Positions 18,141 through 30,948 of a stretch of DNA of 64,000 nucleotides are shown one piece after another. The position numbers and the translations under genes were made by a program. Below the pieces are notes generated by a model. That model had not been told where the DNA came from and searched no databases. It saw only the letters and a list, made by a program, of their open reading frames with translations. Origin of the DNA: Engraulis encrasicolus (Eukaryota; Chordata; Actinopteri; Clupeiformes; Engraulidae); NCBI RefSeq assembly GCF_034702125.1, contig NC_085860.1, positions 56,374,419 through 56,438,418 on the forward strand, read 5' to 3'. How positions within the stretch are numbered: the stretch's first letter is position 1; the number at the start of each line of letters is the position of its first letter.

Positions 18141-19080
18141 CTATGACATAAAAAAGGCAGCGATGGGGATTAGTGTAGATTTTTTGTTTTAATAACAGCA
18201 GACTGCCGTGCAAAATGTTCCTCACAGTTGTTAAAGCCTTGAGTGCACGGTACTTTGCGCGCCGCTCCCAAAATGCGCCTCCCAATTTGGAACTCCTAGG
18301 CCTACTTTTCTTTTTAAATATTAAGCACGGTAGCCAACTTTACGCGCTTTGGTTTAACGGCGTAACTCATGGTTTTGCATGATTTCATTGTGTGTGTGCA
18401 TTTTATTTCATTTGCCAACAATAACTCCTGTCGATAGTTGCAAACTGCTACAAATGTAGTCCCACCCTTATAGAAAACAACTTTTGATACTGACACACGA
18501 TTACATTTTGCAAATGGTTTAGCAGCATGACGGCGCAGTTCACTCCGAGGACACTTCAGCACCACATATGTGGACAGCGATCCTTAAGAGCGACGCTACG
18601 AATGATCTTAGAGGCTGTGCACGCGCGTTCATGTACGAGTGTCTTTGGGAAACAGTCGTAGGAAATCTAAGAACATTCGTAGGATCACTGGTTAACGACA
18701 CACGTAAGGCTAAGAACTATCGTTATCGGGAAACGAGGCCCAGCACAGTAGCAGTACCTTTTCTGACCATTTCCTGCACAGTGTACCTTTAAGGTATATC
18801 CCTGAAACGCGACGCTTCCAGTCCCCCATCATCCCTACCACTCCCGTCCACCTTTTCATAAACATATATAATAAATACATAATATAAAATAAATATATTT
18901 AATATCAATGACGTGTATAGGCTTAAAACCAAACGACTATTGTGAAAATTAAGCAAAAATGGGGCAATTGGTAACACTGTTTTAATGGTTCACTATTGCA
19001 GTGGATATACCGGGTACAGTGTAATAAACCAGTGTAAGAATATTTAATACCATGTATTACCAGTGTAACAACATGTACCA
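18141..19080. other. Intergenic, nothing recognised
   Basis: AT-rich DNA. Short ORFs on both strands lack domain or composition support. Confidence 0.4.
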
Positions 19081-19124
19081 ATTTTGTACTTACTTCATGT
19101 ATTTGTGTGTAATTGGTATTGCAT

Positions 19125-19286
19125 GGTATTGCATATTGTTACACTGGTATTACACTAGTATTACATGGTATTAAATATTGTTACACTTGTTATTACACTG
19201 TACCTGGTATTGCATATTGTTACACTGGTATTACACTAGTATTATATGGTATTAAATATAGTTACACTGGTTATTACACTGTACCT
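19125..19286. repeat. Two tandem 81-bp units (GGTATTGCATATTGTTACAC...)
   Basis: Copies at 19125-19205 and 19206-19286 differ at only a few bases. Shorter GGTATTRCA/TTACAC motifs extend upstream to about 19020. Confidence 0.85.
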
Positions 19287-19338
19287 AATATGGTAGATTC
19301 ACTGAAATGGTGGACCATTAAAATAAGGTGTTACCGGG

Positions 19339-19640
19339 CAAATCAACCCACCCAGTCAGAAGTAATGGGCCAAATAAAAAATCCGACATTTTGAAAGTGT
19401 TAACCTCCAAACTCGAATGAGTTCATGAACCTACCCTAGAGCATTCACACACCAAATCTGGGACAAATCCATCCACCCGGTCAGAAGTTATGAGCCAAAC
19501 AAAAAATCGGCCATCTTGTATTCGGCCATCTTGAAAGTGTTGACCTCCAAACTCTAATCAGTTGATGAACCCACCCTAGAGCATTCACACACCCAATCTG
19601 GGACAAATCCAACCATCCGTTCAAAAGTTATCGCGTCAAC
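19339..19640. repeat. Tandem repeat of about 135-140 bp
   Basis: Two units share CAGTCAGAAGT/CGGTCAGAAGT, GAAAGTGTTRACCTCCAAACT and CCTAGAGCATTCACACAC. A third partial start follows at about 19608. The second unit also duplicates CGGCCATCTTG internally. Confidence 0.75.
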
Positions 19641-20727
19641 ACAAAAGACCTAACGCGGCGGTTGCGGCGCACACAAAACCATTACATCCCCGATGCTCCA
19701 CATTTCGGGGATATAATAAATAAAATGAGCCTTAAAACCCAAACTGCCTTTCGACTATAAAGGCATGGAAACATCATGTTGCCGGCTGAATGCCTTCTAG
19801 AGAAGAACACCTGTTTGCGTGGTAGGCCTATAGCCTTTTATTTTCGGTCATCATCGCCTGGCAGGGTGTGGGAAGCTGACTAGAGAACGTAAAGTAAAAA
19901 GTGTGTCCTTTATTGTCAAAAGATAATAGAATACCAACACACACATCTCAGCTACAAATGAGCACTAGACGTTTCTTCCTAAGACCATTTTTTTTACATT
20001 GTACACCTGAAGTGAAGACTGTCAAATGTGTTACAACATACCCCTCAGCTACATGTCACAACTTTAAAAGTGAACAAAAGACCTAATATAAACTGATGAC
20101 AGATCTGAAGGCTCTGGTACAATTGCAAGTGTAGTAGATGGTGTGAAAGACATTTACTTAGTGTTTTGAACCGCACTTAGTACTTAGAACATTGAACTGA
20201 TTACATGATGCACCAGCTCACACTGAGGTGTTTCACAGCGTCCTCTTGTGAACTGATCAAACAGGCACTTAAAACTTGTTTGGCACCTCATCAAAGATGG
20301 CTATTATCAAAGAAAACAAAAGATACGAATGAAAAATCAACCAACACAAGTTTGAGAGGGGAGTGATGGAAGCTATGCCTATGGCATCTATCGCCTGTCT
20401 TCACCATTCTGAGCCAGGTTAATGGTGTTTATTGGTTGTTTATACACAATTTCAGGTAGGCCTACTTGATACACAATTCTGAAAACATCTCACTCATTTA
20501 CCCATGAACCAATGCCACTGAAGGCCAAACACAATTCCTTCTTTACACTCCAATTTCAGTTCTAAAACACACTTTCCCCCCCCAAAAAAATAACTACAAA
20601 CAATCATGGAACACACTGTACAATTGCTTGACTTGCCTTCAATTCGTTTTGGATGAGTTCCTAATCTGTAGGATGCTATTATTAATGCATGAAACAACAG
20701 TAGGCCTACATTTGACAGTACATGAAA
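19641..20727. other. Intergenic, nothing recognised
   Basis: No supported gene or repeat was read here. The ORFs are short and unsupported. Confidence 0.35.
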
Positions 20728-21187
20728 CAACAGTACATTTTACTGGCATTTCCCGGCCATGGAAACCTACCTTCCATAACTGAAATGGCACTGACAGACT
20801 ACTGTAAACATTAAGTAATTCATCCCAACCATCACCGCCACAGACATACAAAGCAAGAGCATATAAATGAATTATGAATGAATAAATGAATGAATGAATG
20901 AATAAATTATCTGAAACCACAAACCTTAAGGGAAATGTAGTTGGGGACGTATCGTCTGTGTATCTGAAAGCCCATCTAACCTTTTGCAGGAAACGCATGC
21001 GCACATTGACAAGCTGATAAGCTTCAACTTTATGAGCTTGAGAAGAAGATACCTGTCTGCAGTAACAACAGTACAACATTTTACTGGCATTTCCCGGCCA
21101 TGGAAACCTACCTTTCCTAACTGAAATGGCACTGACAGACTACTGTAAACATGTAGTAACTTATCCCAACCATCACCACAGACAGCG
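20728..21187. repeat. Direct repeat of about 115 bp flanking 220 bp
   Basis: 20730-20843 and 21068-21182 share ACTGGCATTTCCCGGCCATG, then CTGAAATGGCACTGACAGAC and ATCCCAACCATCACC, with few differences. This is a local segmental duplication. Confidence 0.8.
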
Positions 21188-21262
21188 TCTGCGCGTTGGC
21201 GAAGGACCCTGGGACACAGTGCTCCACGCACGCACCCTCCTGGTCCAGAATATGGCCTACGG

Positions 21263-21569
21263 CAGCGGTTCCCAAACTTTTTTCCCCCTTGTACATTTCA
21301 GTGTGGTTCGCGCACCCCCTAAGCGAAGATTTTGGTGTGCTAATGGCCACAGAAGTAAGATTTACTGCGCATTCACTGCACATTATGCACAGTTGATTTG
21401 GGGAATCCTCTTTTCCAATAGTCTGGGAGTTAAACTACACTTCAGATGGACCCTTCCAGCATACAATTCACCATACAACTACTTAATGTTCATTAATGCT
21501 GAATGAAAACTCACATATCCACCATTGCTCTATTAAGCTCGCGCACGCACCACAGTTTGGGAAACCCTG
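21263..21569. mobile_element. Nonautonomous hAT element (MITE), 307 bp
   Basis: Terminal inverted repeats CAGCGGTTCCCAAAC / GTTTGGGAAACCCTG are flanked by a perfect 8-bp duplication GCCTACGG (21255-21262 and 21570-21577), the hAT hallmark. No transposase is inside. Confidence 0.9.
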
Positions 21570-21910
21570 GCCTACGGTGTACAAGTGGCACAACATTGCA
21601 TATACCGCCAGGTCAACACATACAATACAACTACTGTAATATAAAAGGATTTAGTTGACTTGCTACACAGCCCTACAAAGCAAAAACAGGCAGTAAATCA
21701 ACTGTTACTGAAAATGAAAATTATTTATTATGATTTGAAATGAAATGAAATGATTGATCTGCAAATGATATAGAGTATAGAGTCACAAAACAGCCACATG
21801 TCAATACAGCTGAATAATTGAAGTAATTTTACTCAGTTTGGAGCTATGCACAGCTGCCTTTTTGCTATGTAGGGCAGTATACATGTAGTGTACAGCAGCA
21901 CAACATCACA

Positions 21911-22945
21911 TACTGTTGAGGACGATATTATTAGCCCCCCTCCTGAAATTAGACATCTCTCTTGATTTATCAGTCAGAATGACCATTATGAACCGTTTCT
22001 GTTATTCTGGAAACAAATACACTGATGGAGATAGTGTCCAATGAGTTGAATTTGGATTTTTCCATTTTCAGAATGAGTTTAAACAAAAAAGGGTAAAAAT
22101 GGCAAGGACGAAATTATTACCCCCCTTATCATTAATAGTCAATAGAGTGCTATGAACCAAAACTGACATCAGGCACTTTGAGTAGTTGTTAACTATAATG
22201 GCACATGCCCTACCAGGGATGTTGGACCATTTTTTCATTGCAAATAGTAAAGTTGGTCCAAATTTGAATGGATGTTGAGGATGGACATTCATTTTCAGCA
22301 CTCCTCAAAGACTATCTAAAGGATTGAGATCTGAACCACACCATGACCATGGTTTTGGCATCCTTGAAGAACATTTGAACAATTTTGGATGAAAGTTTTG
22401 GGTTATTATCTTATTGGAAGATCCAGTGAAGAGCTTAGCTTCCTCTATGACCTTATTTTTGCATGGTCACCTTACACATTCTATCATAATGTTCTGTTTT
22501 TATGGTGCCGTACACCCAAACAATGTTTCCTGTGGCTGAGGGTGCCACAGAATGATGCTTCCACCACCATGTTTAATTGTGGAAACCATGTTATAAAGTT
22601 TTAAGGACTATCCTTTTCTTCACCTGACAGAAGCAGAATTCATGCATCAAAGCAGGTGCAATTGAATCCCATCAGAGAAGAGACTTTCAAAACTCATTTT
22701 TGACTTTCAAATGTTCATAGGGAAAGCTCAATAACACTCAGATATGCACCGCCTTTAGTAAAAGGGTTCTTCTGTGATGATGGACCAAAAGCCCAATATG
22801 ATAACAAGTCCTAACAGCTGTCTTTCTTGAAAAAAAAAACTCCAGGTATGGCCAGGTCAATAACAATCATCTAGGCAGGTGTCTAATGCTTCTTTGGTCT
22901 AATGAGACTAAGCAGTTTTCACAGTTACACACAGTGGTGGGGGCA
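21911..22945 (-). pseudogene. Decayed Tc1-like transposon
   Basis: The left end is TA followed by CTGTTGAGGACGATATTATT, a Tc1-type fish terminus. Read on the minus strand, 22540-22585 encodes a Tc1-like KHGGGSI stretch, and other transposase-like pieces are spread from 22300 to 22930 with many stops and frame changes. No intact ORF remains. 22925-23120 may hold a second fragment in plus orientation (HSGGG-like). Confidence 0.6.
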
Positions 22946-23142
22946 TCAAGTTTTTAGTCTGTTATTCAGCCTCAGACACAGGGAGTCTGGGTCTGGATCT
23001 GGATTCTAGGTCCTCCAACTACATTGTAACCCAAAGTAAACATTTAAATTAGTTCATAGGTTCTTCAAGGACACTAAAACCATGATACTGGAATGCCATG
23101 GCACATGTGATGAACCACTCTTACATTTTTAACCATCAACCA

Positions 23143-23212
23143 CAGCTGCGTGTGCGTGTGCGTGTGTGTGCGCGTGCGCGTGCGTGTGTGTGTGTGTGTG
23201 AGTGTGTGTGAA
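23143..23212. repeat. TG/CG microsatellite
   Basis: Imperfect (GTGCGT)n followed by (GT)n. Confidence 0.9.
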
Positions 23213-23499
23213 AGTCAAAGAAGCAATATGCCATACTGCCAGGAAAGAAATGGGGGTGCATTTCAGTAGATCCATACAAAGCTGACATTCAGTGTCCAAT
23301 CTTGTGAATGAGGTGTAGACCTATTCAGTAGCGGAATCACAGATATTTTGAAGATATTTTGAAGCCCACGTAAAAGGCGTCCAAATACTAATCACCTTCC
23401 AAAAATAAACGGCTGATTAATTCTGCTTTTTTTTATTATTTATTTAAGTTGTGATAGGCCACCGCTCATCTGTTTAGAAGGTGCAGGATTCAGTAGAAA

Positions 23500-23605
23500 T
23501 TTCTGTATAAAAAGAAGGCAATCCGCACACTTCAGGTCTATTTTTGTGCAAAGAAGCTTTACTTGACTTGCAAGCTTTCGGTCCTTAGACCTTCATCAGG
23601 CAGAG
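23500..23605 (-). mobile_element. Penelope-type end with hammerhead-like core
   Basis: On the minus strand: CTGATGAAGGTC, loop TAAG, GACCGAAAGC, then an A/T-rich segment and AGTGTGCGGATTGCCTTCT. The same layout recurs at 32524 (+), 43021 (-) and 44158 (+). It has a hammerhead-like core, with an extra A before stem II compared with the canonical form. Confidence 0.5.
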
Positions 23606-24178
23606 TGCATACAAACAGTGCTTGTGGTTAATATACATCATTACTGGCACCTGTGGTGCAGCACTCTGAGTCAGTGAAGCATTCTGGGAAATGTAGTGAA
23701 AGACAAACATGAAACATAAACAGAGAAAACAAGAACAAGTCCATGCTTTGCAGACATCAGGCATTAGCCATCATAAATCAGAGCACAAACAGTTCAGACA
23801 CTGCATGAAAAGAGGAATATGTGGATGAGTTTTGCACCTTAAACTGCCTCATACCTCAAGCCACAGCATTTGCGGCTCCCCCATGCCCCCCTCCCATCCC
23901 CTTCTTAGGAGAGCCTTTAATATGTAAATGCCAGTGATCAGGTCGGGAGCTGCTACAGTCAATTTCAAGTGGGGTGGGGTGGGGTGAGGTCAGGTGGGTG
24001 GGAGGGAGTGGGGGGTCGGCAGGCCTGTTTCTAGGATTTTGGGGTCCCTAGGCAATGGGATTGTTGGGGGCCCTAGGGCATTTTTTGGCCTTTTACTAAA
24101 ATGTGTGTGTGTGTGTGTCTGTGTGTATGTTTGTTCACGCTGCCCAGTGGTGTTTTTCAGAATCACTAACCATTAAAC

Positions 24179-24554
24179 CAGGGGTAGTGAACCTATGTCT
24201 CGAGGGCCCTTGAGGCCGTTTTATCCGGCCCCTGATATCATTATAATGTTTTGCAACTTCACATGAAATAGGCCTATGACATATTTTGCAGGCCTAAAGG
24301 AATCTTAGAAATTACATTTCCAATGCAATTAAGTTAGGCCTATATTCAGGGGACCTAGAAAAGGTGGGGACTGTTTTTAAATGTGTCTACCTTTAAAGGT
24401 GTCTATATGTCTATATAGGCCTAATGGTGTCTATATATGCCTAAATTTCATGGGGAAATCCTGATTTGTGTTCATAGTACGGCCCCCGGAGGATTTTATG
24501 ACCATGGTAGGAATTTGAAGTGGCCCTTCGAATGAAAAAGGTTCCCCACCCCTG
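24179..24554. mobile_element. Nonautonomous hAT element (MITE), 376 bp
   Basis: Ends CAGGGGTAGTGAACCT / AGGTTCCCCACCCCTG are flanked by a perfect 8-bp duplication CATTAAAC (24171-24178 and 24555-24562). A related copy lies at 26966-27294, and an end fragment lies near 24724-24770. Confidence 0.9.
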
Positions 24555-25364
24555 CATTAAACCTTTCTTCTAGCCACAGCTCTGCTGTCAGTACATTTTA
24601 TTATGATACTATAAGCTCAGAAATGAAGTTGATCAAACAATTCGATCGGTGCTATAAACATTTAAATGAACCGAATAGAAATCAGAATAGAAACATCTGA
24701 ATGATCTTTCTTGGACATAGCCTACATTTTGAAGTGACCCTTGGAATTAAAAAGGTTCCTCACCCCTGCTTTTGAGGAAAAACATCAATGTGCTTGGCCA
24801 CTCTGGTTTTTAAATTATTCTGAACTAGCAAGGATTGTTCAAGGAAGTTCAAAACAGACTGTCTCTGGTTAAATTAGTTCTACACCAAGCCTTTAGGTGG
24901 CAGTACAACTAATTCGCACAATGCGAATTCCACACACAAGCCACAAAGAAGCCATCTACCGCGGTCATCAACAACACCGACCTATCTGAACAGCACCACG
25001 CGCTGTCTGTGTGGTTTCACTGTTACAAGTTTCTTGGCGATATGGGGGAAAGTTCCTCACATACCAACGGAAAATGGGCTTCACATACATGTAAGTAAAT
25101 TTTACTCAACTGTGGTTTAAAGTTTCAGTACTCAAGAGCGATTGAATAGCTCCTCTGAACACAGATCCGCCATTGCTAAGTTGTAGCACAAGTCCCCTCA
25201 ATGAATGTGACTACTCTTGTTGCTGCTGTACGCTAGTAAATTCTGATAACTTGCGAGCATCGTAATGACAAAATGCAGTAGTGAAACGGTGAATATGTTA
25301 AGTATACTTGTTGATGGAAAGTTGTTTGACATTGCTCGTTCTCAATTGCCTTTCCCCTGCCTAA

Positions 25365-25462
25365 AGATGATTCCCAGTTTGTCGCTCCCAGCGCGGTTCG
25401 ATCCCCAGTCGATTCGCTCCCACTAGCCAGACTATCGAGCCCACCGAGCTAGTTATCTTTTT
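25365..25462 (-). repeat. tRNA-derived SINE-like segment
   Basis: On the minus strand, TAGCTCGGTGGG (A-box-like) is followed about 47 bp later by GGATCGAACCG (B-box-like). Box matches are imperfect, and no tail or target duplication was identified. Confidence 0.3.
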
Positions 25463-25487
25463 GATGCTAGTTTTTTTGTTACGTACC

Positions 25488-25535
25488 CTAAACCTAACCC
25501 TTACCTTAACCCTAAACCTAACCCTAAATTGCTTG
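25488..25535. repeat. Degenerate interstitial telomere-like repeat
   Basis: Runs of CCCTAA/CCTAACCC variants. A similar patch occurs at 41733-41760. Confidence 0.6.
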
Positions 25536-26965
25536 TATGTGGTAGTGTATGATAATACGAGAAATGTAATCGGGTGGGATAGAACGCCTGGGATTGATAG
25601 AATCACCTGGGACTACACGTCCGGGAGTGATCTTACATGGGAGTGACCATCTCCCAGCGCTTAAGATTGACAAAGGCTACCGTTAGCATGCTATTGCGTT
25701 AGCTCATCAACTAGTTGCTGGGCACTGCTCATTTTTCACGTCTGCCCGGCATTTCGCTGATGAACTAACGCTTGGACGTCTTGCCAATGTATTTTACAGC
25801 GGCAAAATGCATCTAGGCGACGTTGGCAAGATTGGTGTGCCGTCTGGGTATGTTGGTTTTCAGTGCTGGGCAGTAGCGAAGCGACTAGTTTAATGACATT
25901 CCCTAGTAGCTTGGTCGTAGCGTCATTACTCGACTAACGTCCCTGTAGTTAGGAAAGAAATAGTTTGGAAATCAATGTGAAATACCCTGGCATTTGCAAC
26001 AGTAGGCAACCTGTCCTTAAAAAGTATGGGTCCTCAAAACACCACTTGTTGCACAAATAAGTGTTGCAATAGAGCACGCCACCCCGAAATCAATGTGAAA
26101 TACCCTGGCATTTGCAACAGTAGGCAGGCAGCATGTCCTTAAAACGTATGGGTCCTCAAAACAGCACTTGTTGCACAAATAAGTGTAGCTGGTCTCTTCA
26201 AGAAATTGAAATTATGCATGGTCACTTTTTCTTATTGTTTCACGTGGAGGTCTACTGACATTGTCTAAATAATGTAGGCTAGTTTATGTCCATGTATTAT
26301 ATTAGGACCCAAGGTTAATGGGTTATTCTGTTTACCATGTTTTCACAGGCTGCTGTCTCATAATATGGCGAAGACGAGTCACTTGAAGGCCTAACAGCTC
26401 TTATGAGGAGCAGTCTTGCCATAGAAGACTGAAAGCATGTAAGATTAACTTCTTTGTGACCAATATGACTTGCTCATTGATACATTAGCTATGTCAATAT
26501 GAGATGCATGGCGAAGTATTTAATTTATTTGTCTCTCTTCTAGGAGCTGTAGAAACAACAGGGTGCCTGCTGCAGTATGACGAGGACGCCCTGATCATAG
26601 AAGGTCCAGTGTCTTGGCAGGGTGAAATGGCACTGATATCGGTATGTGGTGATATCAGTTAAAATTAATGAATTAATTCTCATATCTGAATAATGTGAAC
26701 ACTGGATTTACCACACACTCACACACACCCTAGTCCTAGATGATACAACCAAGGTTACTTTTACCACAGCTCTGGCACTGCATCAAATTTCTTTTCTTTT
26801 TTATAGAACTGGACAGGTCATTTATTAGTTCCCCTTGTTTTTTGCAGTGTCCTGCAGGATGCTGTGTCCTGCAATCCTGTGTGCTGTGCTACAGACGCGT
26901 GTGGAGGTCAACCCGAAATGGGCACAGTAGAGTGAAAGAGGGTAAGCTTAACCTATAGCCTACGT

Positions 26966-27294
26966 CAGGGTTGGGGAACCTTTCTCATTCGAAAGGCCAC
27001 TTCAAATTCATCCGAGGGGCCATAAAAGTCCTCCAAGGGCCGTACTATGAACACAAACCAGGATTTTCCCTTTCACTTTAGGCCTATATTGAAGGAAGCC
27101 ACATTTAAACAAACGCCAACTTCAGGTTCCCTGAATATAACTTAATTGTATTGCTAATGTATTTTCTAAGATTCCTTTACAAAATATGTCATATTTCATG
27201 TGAAGATGGAATTGCATTAAAATTATATCGGGGGCCGGATAAAACAGCCTCAAGGGTCGCAAACGGCCCTAGAGACATAGGTTCCCCACCCCTG
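26966..27294. mobile_element. Nonautonomous hAT element, 329 bp
   Basis: Ends CAGGGTTGGGGAACCT / AGGTTCCCCACCCCTG, the same family as 24179-24554 but in opposite internal orientation. Flanks GCCTACGT / TCCTACAT match at 6 of 8 bases. Confidence 0.75.
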
Positions 27295-27720
27295 TCCTAC
27301 ATTGTCAATATGACTTGTGCTACTTTATAGATAAGTTGTCAATGCTGTGCATTGCTATGTTTTGATTTATTTTCTTACATCCTACAGATCCTGGCAGGGA
27401 GACGGTAGTGTCCTGCAGGATGGTGATGGGCAATCTTACAAGAGACCACAGAAAACTGATATAGTGTAAGATTATCCCTGTTGGGCTCAATATGTCTTGC
27501 TTATTGATATATTTGCTATGTCAATATGAGGTGCATGACGAAGTATTTATTTATTTGTTATTTCTACAGCTCCCAGAAGTGAGACTGAGTGCTTGTTGCA
27601 GTATGACGAGGAAGCAGTGACCAGAGACCTTCAGTAGACCCTGCTGGCATGATTGGCGGCTGAAGAACATAATCAACAGCAATGTTTACTTTATAATATT
27701 GTACATACCTGTATAGTCTG

Positions 27721-29560
27721 CACTAAAATGCTGTACCTGTACTATTTTTCCTCTTACTTTAATATTTACCACGTATTTACTATGAATTGACAACTTTTAC
27801 TCAAATCCATTTTTGTATGTGCCCTGACTAAAACTATCCTTAAACCTAACCTGTCAGAGGTGTAATAACAACCTGCTCTTAGCAATGTGGCAGCAGTCTA
27901 CTTGGATGCAGCGGGGAACATAGAACCCTTTTTTTGAAAAAGCATTGTATGTTTCTGAGTTTTATGAATTGTGCCCTTCCCAAACCTAACCTGTCGTAGG
28001 GGCCTATGAAATCCGTTTTATTTTTCCTCATTCAGTTTTTTTCTGATTTATTTTTTGCCAAATTGTTTTTTTTTTTTTTTTTACATTTTTGAACTTATTT
28101 TCCCCTTTCATCCCCCCCCCAAAAAAAATAAAAAATAAAAAATAAATTCTTAGTTATTTAGTTCAAACTGGTGTGTGGACAGAGCCAACCACTCATGGTT
28201 GAATGGTAGGTAGAGAAAAGAAAAGTAAAATTACCTACTAGCTTTTTGTAATATCAGCCCTCAAAAATATTCCAGGTAATAAGGTAGCTGTATTGTAATT
28301 GTACATGCGCATATATTCTATTAAATACACGTGACGCACGCACCGGTTAATACAGGTCTGTGCACGCACCCAACTAGAAGGCGAATTCACTTCTGGTGCA
28401 TTGAAGTTGTTGGACTCTGGCTGCATCAGGTTTTCTCGAATACTTGGCTGTATTGCAACGTGCAGCTTAGAGACATTTTGGGTCACGTTATATGTAGGCA
28501 TTAAATAAATAGCCTCGCAAAGTCCCTACCGTCTACCGTTTCACTCAAACACATGTTTTACAAGACGGCCGTTTTCTTCTGATGGTGACTTGACCCTTTT
28601 TCAAAGTTGATGCTAACTTTTAGTCACTATGCACGGAGAGCCGCCCGTCTTTTCTGTGTCGCATCGCATTGTCTTAACAGACGGTCAGGACAACGCGTTT
28701 ATGCCTGACCTCACCTGTTCGACTTGGCAAAATTTGAGTGCTGTTGAGTATTAAGATTTCTTCAATGCTCTGACGGCCAGTGTTAGGACGTGGGAGACAA
28801 TCGGAAACGCCGCTTGGGAGAGAGATGCGTGTTTGTTTCTGAGTTGTACATTTGTGACCTGAGTAGGCTACTGTACATCACTGCATATAGCCTAGAGTAT
28901 ATTGTTTGCAGGGTATGTGTGTAGTTTTAAATTATGTATATTTATGAAATGCACGGTTCCTGTCTAAGTGTGTGTACATTGTTTGGTGTGATATTAAAAG
29001 CATTTAAAAAAATCATTTTCATTTCATTCATTTTCATTTTATCAATAAATTCACATCATGCATGCTGAAGCCCCATCACAGTGCAGTCTATAATGATGTG
29101 AATATAATGATGTGAATATACAAAGTAAAATCAACCTAGGTATATTAGTAATAATAATTTTTGCATAATTATACGGACCTACTGTATAGGCCTACGGTAT
29201 GCATAAATTAATCCAACGTGACCAATAGAAGGTCGTAGCTGCCGAACCTGCTAACCAACAGCGCAGCTCTTTTACTTTGAGTCACGTGTCTTTTTCGTCC
29301 AATAAGAGCAAGGCTAGTCCGCGTTCCGGGCTGGCTGTCATTGCCTTTCATGTTAATCGTTGGGCCATTAACACCCTGCTGTGAGACCTCTCCACGGCTT
29401 TGATTCGCTTCCGGGCGATTTACGTGTCACCAAAACTGTTAATTTCGCATTCTCTCAGCGCTCAAAATCAGACGAAAGTTAGGCAAGTCCGTGGGCGATT
29501 TGGGACGAGTTCATTGTCACAAATCCCCCTTTTCGTGCTGTGAGAATTAAATCCATATTT
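27721..29560. other. Intergenic, nothing recognised
   Basis: Homopolymer-rich around 28060-28145. It contains short duplications such as GATGTGAATATA (29096-29118). No supported gene. Confidence 0.4.
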
Positions 29561-29565
29561 CTTAA

Positions 29566-30063
29566 TTATATAAACACACTCATGTCAAAATCCTCATTTA
29601 GACCTGATGGTTGCAATGCATTTAGAGAATATATCCAAAAAAGTTCTCTTTGGCATAATTTCCTGTCGATGTCACCTCCTCTGTGTAGGCTTACTTGCTC
29701 TATACCTTGAAATCTAAGGGAAGAGAGAGGGTGTGACAGATCATTAAAATGACAGGCAACAGGATAGTTTTCATCTTTTCTCCTGATGGAGCTCTTATGT
29801 TCACTTATTCTTTGTTTCAGAGGACGGGTGGTTTTACCAATGTAAATTTTGTCACATGGGCATGTTAACATGTAAACAACATTTTTTGTGTTGCATGTGA
29901 TTATTCCCCTAATTCCAAACCTTTTACCTGTTCTAGGATGCTTAAAAGTATTTGTTTTCACTGAACTATGACACTGAGCACAATTTCCACAGGGATAATT
30001 CCCTTCCTTGATTGGAGTTAACAGTGTTTGCTTTGGAGGGGGCAAGATGTTAGCTCTGATCAA
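29566..30063 (-). pseudogene. Penelope-like element, GIY-YIG endonuclease portion
   Basis: 165 codons on the minus strand. CGNCAQC (zinc-like CxxC) precedes the GIY-YIG core: VVYMLTC, KIYIGKTTRPLKQRISEH. The C-terminal half ends in FDMSVFI and a stop. In Penelope-like retroelements this domain follows the RT in the same ORF. Here a 845-bp MITE lies between them, so the ORF is interrupted. The 3' end of the element stops near 29560 without a tail. Confidence 0.85.
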
Positions 30064-30103
30064 CTTATTGCGAAGGTTTGGTCCTCTTTTGTGAACAAAG
30101 AGA

Positions 30104-30948
30104 CAGTGTTAATTTTGTCGACTAGACTAAGACTAAATATATTAGTCGACTAACCTTTTGAGAGTTTAATCGACTAAATTCTGACTAACAAAAATGATCT
30201 GTGAAAGACTAAAACGAGACTAAAATGTTGAGGACTTTAAGTCGACTAAATAATGACTAAACAAAAATGATTTGTGAAAGACTAAAAGTGACTAAGACTA
30301 AGAACTAACTTTTAGTCAACTAAATTCTGACTAACAAAAATGATTTGTGAAAGACTAAAAACGACGTAGACTTTTTTGGGGGGCTCAGACATAAATTGGT
30401 ACAACCACAACTAAAACCTATAAATTAATTGTTAATTGGTAATTAACCTTTAAAGGGACACTATGGGATTTAAAAAATGATTAATTACAGCTGAATCCAT
30501 CCACCGATTTTACTTTTAGCAGACTGACCCTAACGAATATTGGGGGAGAAGCTTCTCTAACAAAACAAAAATCCCTTTACGAATACGTAGCACCAGCGAC
30601 ATATTCACATTTGTATGCACTATTGACTGCTTTACCAGAATGGCAATAACCAAGTCTCAGTGCATTACTAAAGGCCTTGTGTTTTATTGTATTGTGACTT
30701 AAACTAAAGACTAAAATTAAGACTAAAACTAGACAAAAATGTTGAGGACTTTTAGTCGACTAAATAATGACTAAACAAAAATTATTTGTGAAAGACTAAA
30801 ACTAGACAAAAATGTTGAGGAATTTTAGTCGACTAAATAATAACTAAACAAAAATGATTTTTGAAAGACTAAAAGCGACGAAGACTAAGAATGGACTTTG
30901 ACACAAGACTAAGACTAAATAAAAAAATGGATGACAAAATTAACACTG
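30104..30948. mobile_element. hAT-type MITE inserted in the Penelope-like ORF
   Basis: Ends CAGTGTTAATTTTGTC / GACAAAATTAACACTG are flanked by a perfect 8-bp duplication CAAAGAGA (30096-30103 and 30949-30956). The interior is made of repeats of the type TTTAGTCGACTAAATAATGACTAA. The flanks read as Penelope coding sequence on each side. Confidence 0.9.

Larger units (their letters stand above)
25025..27720 (+). ncRNA. Possible spliced noncoding transcript, six exon-like segments
   Basis: A chain of segments with consensus splice sites: donor GTAAGT at 25091; exons 26349-26438, 26544-26641, 26848-26941 and 27388-27465; and a last exon from 27570. Acceptors (TTTCACAG, CTTCTAG, TTTTGCAG, CCTACAG, TTCTACAG) and donors (GTAAG, GTATG, GTAAG, GTAAG) all fit. 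No long ORF crosses them. Two of the exons with their upstream introns are duplicated (26437-26600 vs 27464-27625, sharing TTGCAGTATGACGAGGA). A hAT MITE sits in an intron. It could be a lncRNA or a decayed gene. Transcription is not shown. Confidence 0.3.

Noticed and set aside
25380..25460. A functional tRNA gene
   Set aside because: No cloverleaf could be folded and the boxes are imperfect. At most a SINE relic.
30104..30948. TTTAGTCGACTAAATAATGAC repeats considered as a CRISPR-like or satellite array
   Set aside because: They lie within inverted ends and an 8-bp duplication and have no regular spacers, so they form the interior of a hAT MITE.
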